In this document: piece by piece, positions 61,244-64,000 of the stretch
How positions within the stretch are numbered: the stretch's first letter is position 1
How the letters are laid out: the number at the start of each line of letters is the position of its first letter
Source of the DNA: Sarcocystis neurona
Lineage: Eukaryota > Apicomplexa > Conoidasida > Eucoccidiorida > Sarcocystidae
Assembly: GCA_000727475.1 (NCBI GenBank)
Contig: KL647288.1
Location: forward strand, 3,901,604 to 3,965,603
Length of the DNA: 64,000 nucleotides
Reading direction: 5' to 3'
Notes under the pieces: generated by a model
What the model was told of the DNA's origin: nothing
What the model saw: the letters and a program-made list of their open reading frames with translations, nothing else
Database searches by the model: none
Translations under genes and position numbers: made by a program

Positions 61244-63407
61244 ATTTTTGTGACCCTTAGATCTTCACGAAGATACATTACTAGCAGACGCATTTATATG
61301 CTGCACGCAGATCTATGTGTGTACAATTACTACACCGATATACAAATGTATACGGACACACACCTCCGCATCTCCATATCTGTTGATGTGTCGGTGCACG
61401 CGTACGGATGCCTGCGGATGGCTTTAGAGACAGAAAAAGACGGTGCGACGAGAGTGTCGCTGCTCTGTCGAAGTGCAGCAAAAAAGGCCAGGCAGTCAAC
61501 ACACACAAGAAAGGAGTCTTTTATATTGAGGTTGGGGTGTATGAAGACGCAGGTTGTGTATACAGCTGCGCATGTGTGTACGCGTAAGAATGTGTAGATA
61601 CACGGATGTCCACCTCCAATATACATCCTGAACATCAGCATCCGTGTATGCCTACTCACAAAGTGCATGCCCCGGACCGGGCTAGAGCCGTCTGAGAGCG
61701 ACACACGGCGGTGCTTATACGCATATGAGTAATGTTGCTTTGTCAAGAGAACGTACGTACACACGTGCAGACATACATACCAACACATCCGTCTCTCTCT
61801 CTGGTACTCCCTCTATGTATATAAGCGTGTAATTGTGTTATCACGTACACATAGCTTAGACGCCAAGCGCCTTTCTCCGTCTCTCTCTACAGGTACGTGC
61901 AGATATGCATACGTGTACACGCGCCATCCGTCTCTCTCTCCTTCTCGCTTTCCTTATGTATATATGCATGAAGCGTGCGTTTGTGTGCATGAAGAAGGAG
62001 CTTACGGTCTGTAGATCCTGCGAACCCTGCTCCAGTGAGTGCTTCTGTTGCCGCGCACCCCCACGCCGTCCCCTTGCAGCGGAATGGGGAGAAGTAACCG
62101 CGTCATGTAGGCGAGCACCCGCAATAGCCCCAGCGCCGGCAAGAGGAGCAGCAGCAGCGCGATGCAGCGCCGCGAAGAACGCTGGTGGCACAGAGTGACT
62201 CGGCGGCCTGCAATGGAACGCCAGTTGCAGCGCGTTAACGCCAGCAGGAGCACATCAGAGCAGCGACTTCGCGGTTGCAGCAGTCGCACCAAGCAGCAGC
62301 ACAATTTTTTCTACACGTTCCGAAATAGAGTCGTGTGTCCACAGGTGCAGGAGCGTACGCTTACATATAGTCGAGAAAGCAGCGCGGGACATTCCGCACC
62401 GATTCAAGTTGCAACATAGCAGCTGTCTCAGACGGACAACACCAACAGCGCACCGGAAGCAGCAGCGTCAGTGGCGCAGCACGAGCAGTAGAAGAGCAGC
62501 AGCAGCAGTGTGCAACACGAGGTAGCAGCTGCATTGCCCCGCCAGAAGCGCAGTGTCAAAGCCCGGCATCTTTCAGAAAAGCACCCCGGCTCATGCAGAA
62601 AGAGAGCAAAAGTGACAAAAGAAAAACAGAGCATCAATGCATGACCAGCGGCACAAAAAAAGGACAAGCAGCATCACGCAGAAGGAGGACCTACGTACTC
62701 TACGTACTCTTAGCTTCAACGCAGAAATAACGGTTGCACGACAATAAAAGATGGTAGAGGTATTTGGAAAAAGAGAAGAAAAAGACGGAACGAGAATGGT
62801 GCCGACGCACGAAAAAAACTGCGTCTTACCTGGGACTGACCAGCAACTGCCAGCACAGCACAGGCACACAGGGTGTGCAGCAGTGCGTGCGCCAGTGACA
62901 GAAAAAGAAAAAGAAAGGCAGCAGCAAGAGTATGAGTTGGGAAAGCACACCCATTACACCAGCAGAACAAGGCACGGAGCATAAGTACCCGCAGCGGCCA
63001 AAGACAACCACCGCAGCAATAGCGGCAACCCGAAGTCATTCCCGCAGTGAGATGAAATCACCTGAAGCACTAGCACAATCGCAGCAGCAAACGCACAAGA
63101 GCAGAGGCCACTGCAGTGCCAGCAGAGACGGCATCAGCACGAGAGCAGCAGCAGGACCATGTTAACGGAAGAACAGGTGGCGTGAGAGCAGAACGAGGAG
63201 GGAAGGGAGATGCGGCAGGGAAGCAGCAGCCATGGGATCGGAACAGCGCAGCAGCGGCAGCAAAGGGCGGCTGCAGAGCATTCGTAGTGACCCTGTTCCA
63301 TCAGCAACAGAAGCAACAGCAGCGACGAAACAAGAGCACGAGCAGCGGTGCACCAGGGACAGATAAGGGGAAGGAGTACGAGCAAGAAGTAGGGACGTGT
63401 TTCTCAC
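61244..63407. other. Mixed simple-repeat interval
   Basis: The first part (to about 61,990) is TG/CA and TA-rich with a short inverted repeat near 61606-61650. From 62,400 to 63,300 it is rich in CAG and in A/G-rich short runs. Apart from the possible exon at 62006-62191, no gene is supported. Confidence 0.45.
62006..62191 (-). other. Possible internal exon, minus strand
   Basis: The frame ends GGARQQKHSLEQGSQDLQT at a GTAAGC donor, with nearly every third base G or C (CAG AAG CAC TCA CTG GAG CAG). The upstream part is Ala-rich. The 5' boundary is unknown and no partner exon was linked. Confidence 0.33.
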
Positions 63408-63811
63408 GTTTCGCTAAAGCAGGTGGCAGCAACGATATTTCGGATGCAGGCCTCTCGCAGCGTCAACTGCCACGCAGCAGCACCACCAGCTCCCAGGTTC
63501 AGCTGCTGTTGCTGCCGCGTTTGCTGGCAGCCCCGCTGCATCTGCTGCTGCTGTCGCTTCTCCCGCAGACGCTCTTCTTTGTCACTGCGCGTGTCTGACT
63601 GCGGTTTGCTGCGATTCTGCTGGTTCCTGTGCTGCTGCAGTTGCTGCTCTTGCGTGTAACGATGGAGGGCCCAGCGCAACCAGGCCACGTGTAGCAGCGC
63701 GTGCGGCGGCACCTGCTGTAGCCCCAGACGAACCCCGTCTCGTCTCAGGCGCATCTGCGCATTCGCCCACGGACGACCAACACAAAACGACTCCAGGATT
63801 CGCGTGCACAT
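63408..63811 (-). CDS. Coding exon of an unidentified gene, possibly its first exon
   Basis: From an ATG at 63811 the frame reads RPWANAQMRLRRDGVRLGLQ, VPPHALLHVAWLRWALHRYT, then a Gln-rich linker (CAG codons) and GAAAWQLTLREACIRN, to an AC|GTGAGA donor at 63407. Third positions are strongly G/C. The first 60 residues look like a folded, basic domain, while the Gln stretch is of the type coccidian proteins gain from CAG repeats. Without splicing, the frame would stop 4 bases on (TGA at 63404). No family is recognised. Its 3' exons would lie at lower coordinates, in the CAG-rich DNA of 62.6-63.3 kb, and were not resolved. Confidence 0.5.
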
Positions 63812-64000
63812 GTATACATATGCATCAATATTTACACGTGTATACGTCTATATAGCGAAGGTGTAGCGGTGAGTGGAGAGATGCAAACCTTCAAACAATC
63901 TACCACGTTGCGTCGTCGATACTGAGTGATACTCCTACAGTGTTCTACTCTCCGAAATCAGCACTGCAATGCAGAGATACATATATATATATATGTGTAG

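Noticed and set aside
1..64000. tRNA, rRNA, CRISPR array, LTR retroelement or transposase
   Set aside because: No TPsiC-like GGTTCRANNCC box in a cloverleaf context, no rRNA core sequence, no regularly spaced direct repeats with unique spacers, and no reverse transcriptase or integrase motif were seen on reading.

Overview
The window looks like nuclear DNA of a coccidian apicomplexan, most likely an Eimeria species. Three things point there. Genes are split into many small exons by GT-AG introns. Long stretches are saturated with CAG/CTG (GCA) trinucleotides that read as runs of Ala, Gln, Ser or Leu, interspersed with TA, TG and GTAT simple repeats. These repeat-rich blocks alternate sharply with repeat-poor blocks, as described for Eimeria tenella chromosome 1. 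The species itself is inferred, not proven.

Layout. Repeat-rich blocks run from about 1 to 27,100, 37,500 to 51,300 and 58,500 to 64,000. Repeat-poor blocks run from about 27,100 to 37,500 and 51,300 to 58,500. Two genes are identified with confidence, both in repeat-rich DNA. One is an M17 leucyl aminopeptidase on the minus strand (eight exons, 26,896 down to 17,249, 605 codons). The other is a polypyrimidine-tract-binding-protein-like RNA-binding protein on the plus strand (six exons, 43,469 to 49,964, 557 codons). In both models every exon joint keeps the reading frame and ends on a stop.

Using the same signs (GC-rich third codon positions, consensus splice sites, phase agreement), further genes without a recognised family can be proposed in the repeat-rich blocks. 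They are a long plus-strand membrane-protein gene ending at 9,430, a plus-strand Ser/Thr-rich gene ending near 15,534, a small plus-strand gene at 16,509 to 17,067 that converges on the aminopeptidase, a minus-strand three-exon gene at 41,319 to 39,479, a plus-strand gene at 50,508 to 51,266, and several minus-strand exons at 58.8 to 63.8 kb.

The repeat-poor blocks hold one statistically notable open frame (292 codons, 28,703 to 27,825, minus). They also hold many short exon chains that keep phase; these are weak evidence, because chains of this size can be assembled by chance in DNA of this composition. No tRNA, rRNA, CRISPR array or recognisable transposon was seen. The two identified genes act in different processes: peptide degradation in the cytosol (in Plasmodium, the final steps of haemoglobin peptide breakdown) and control of pre-mRNA processing. 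Nothing in the layout suggests a functional cluster.
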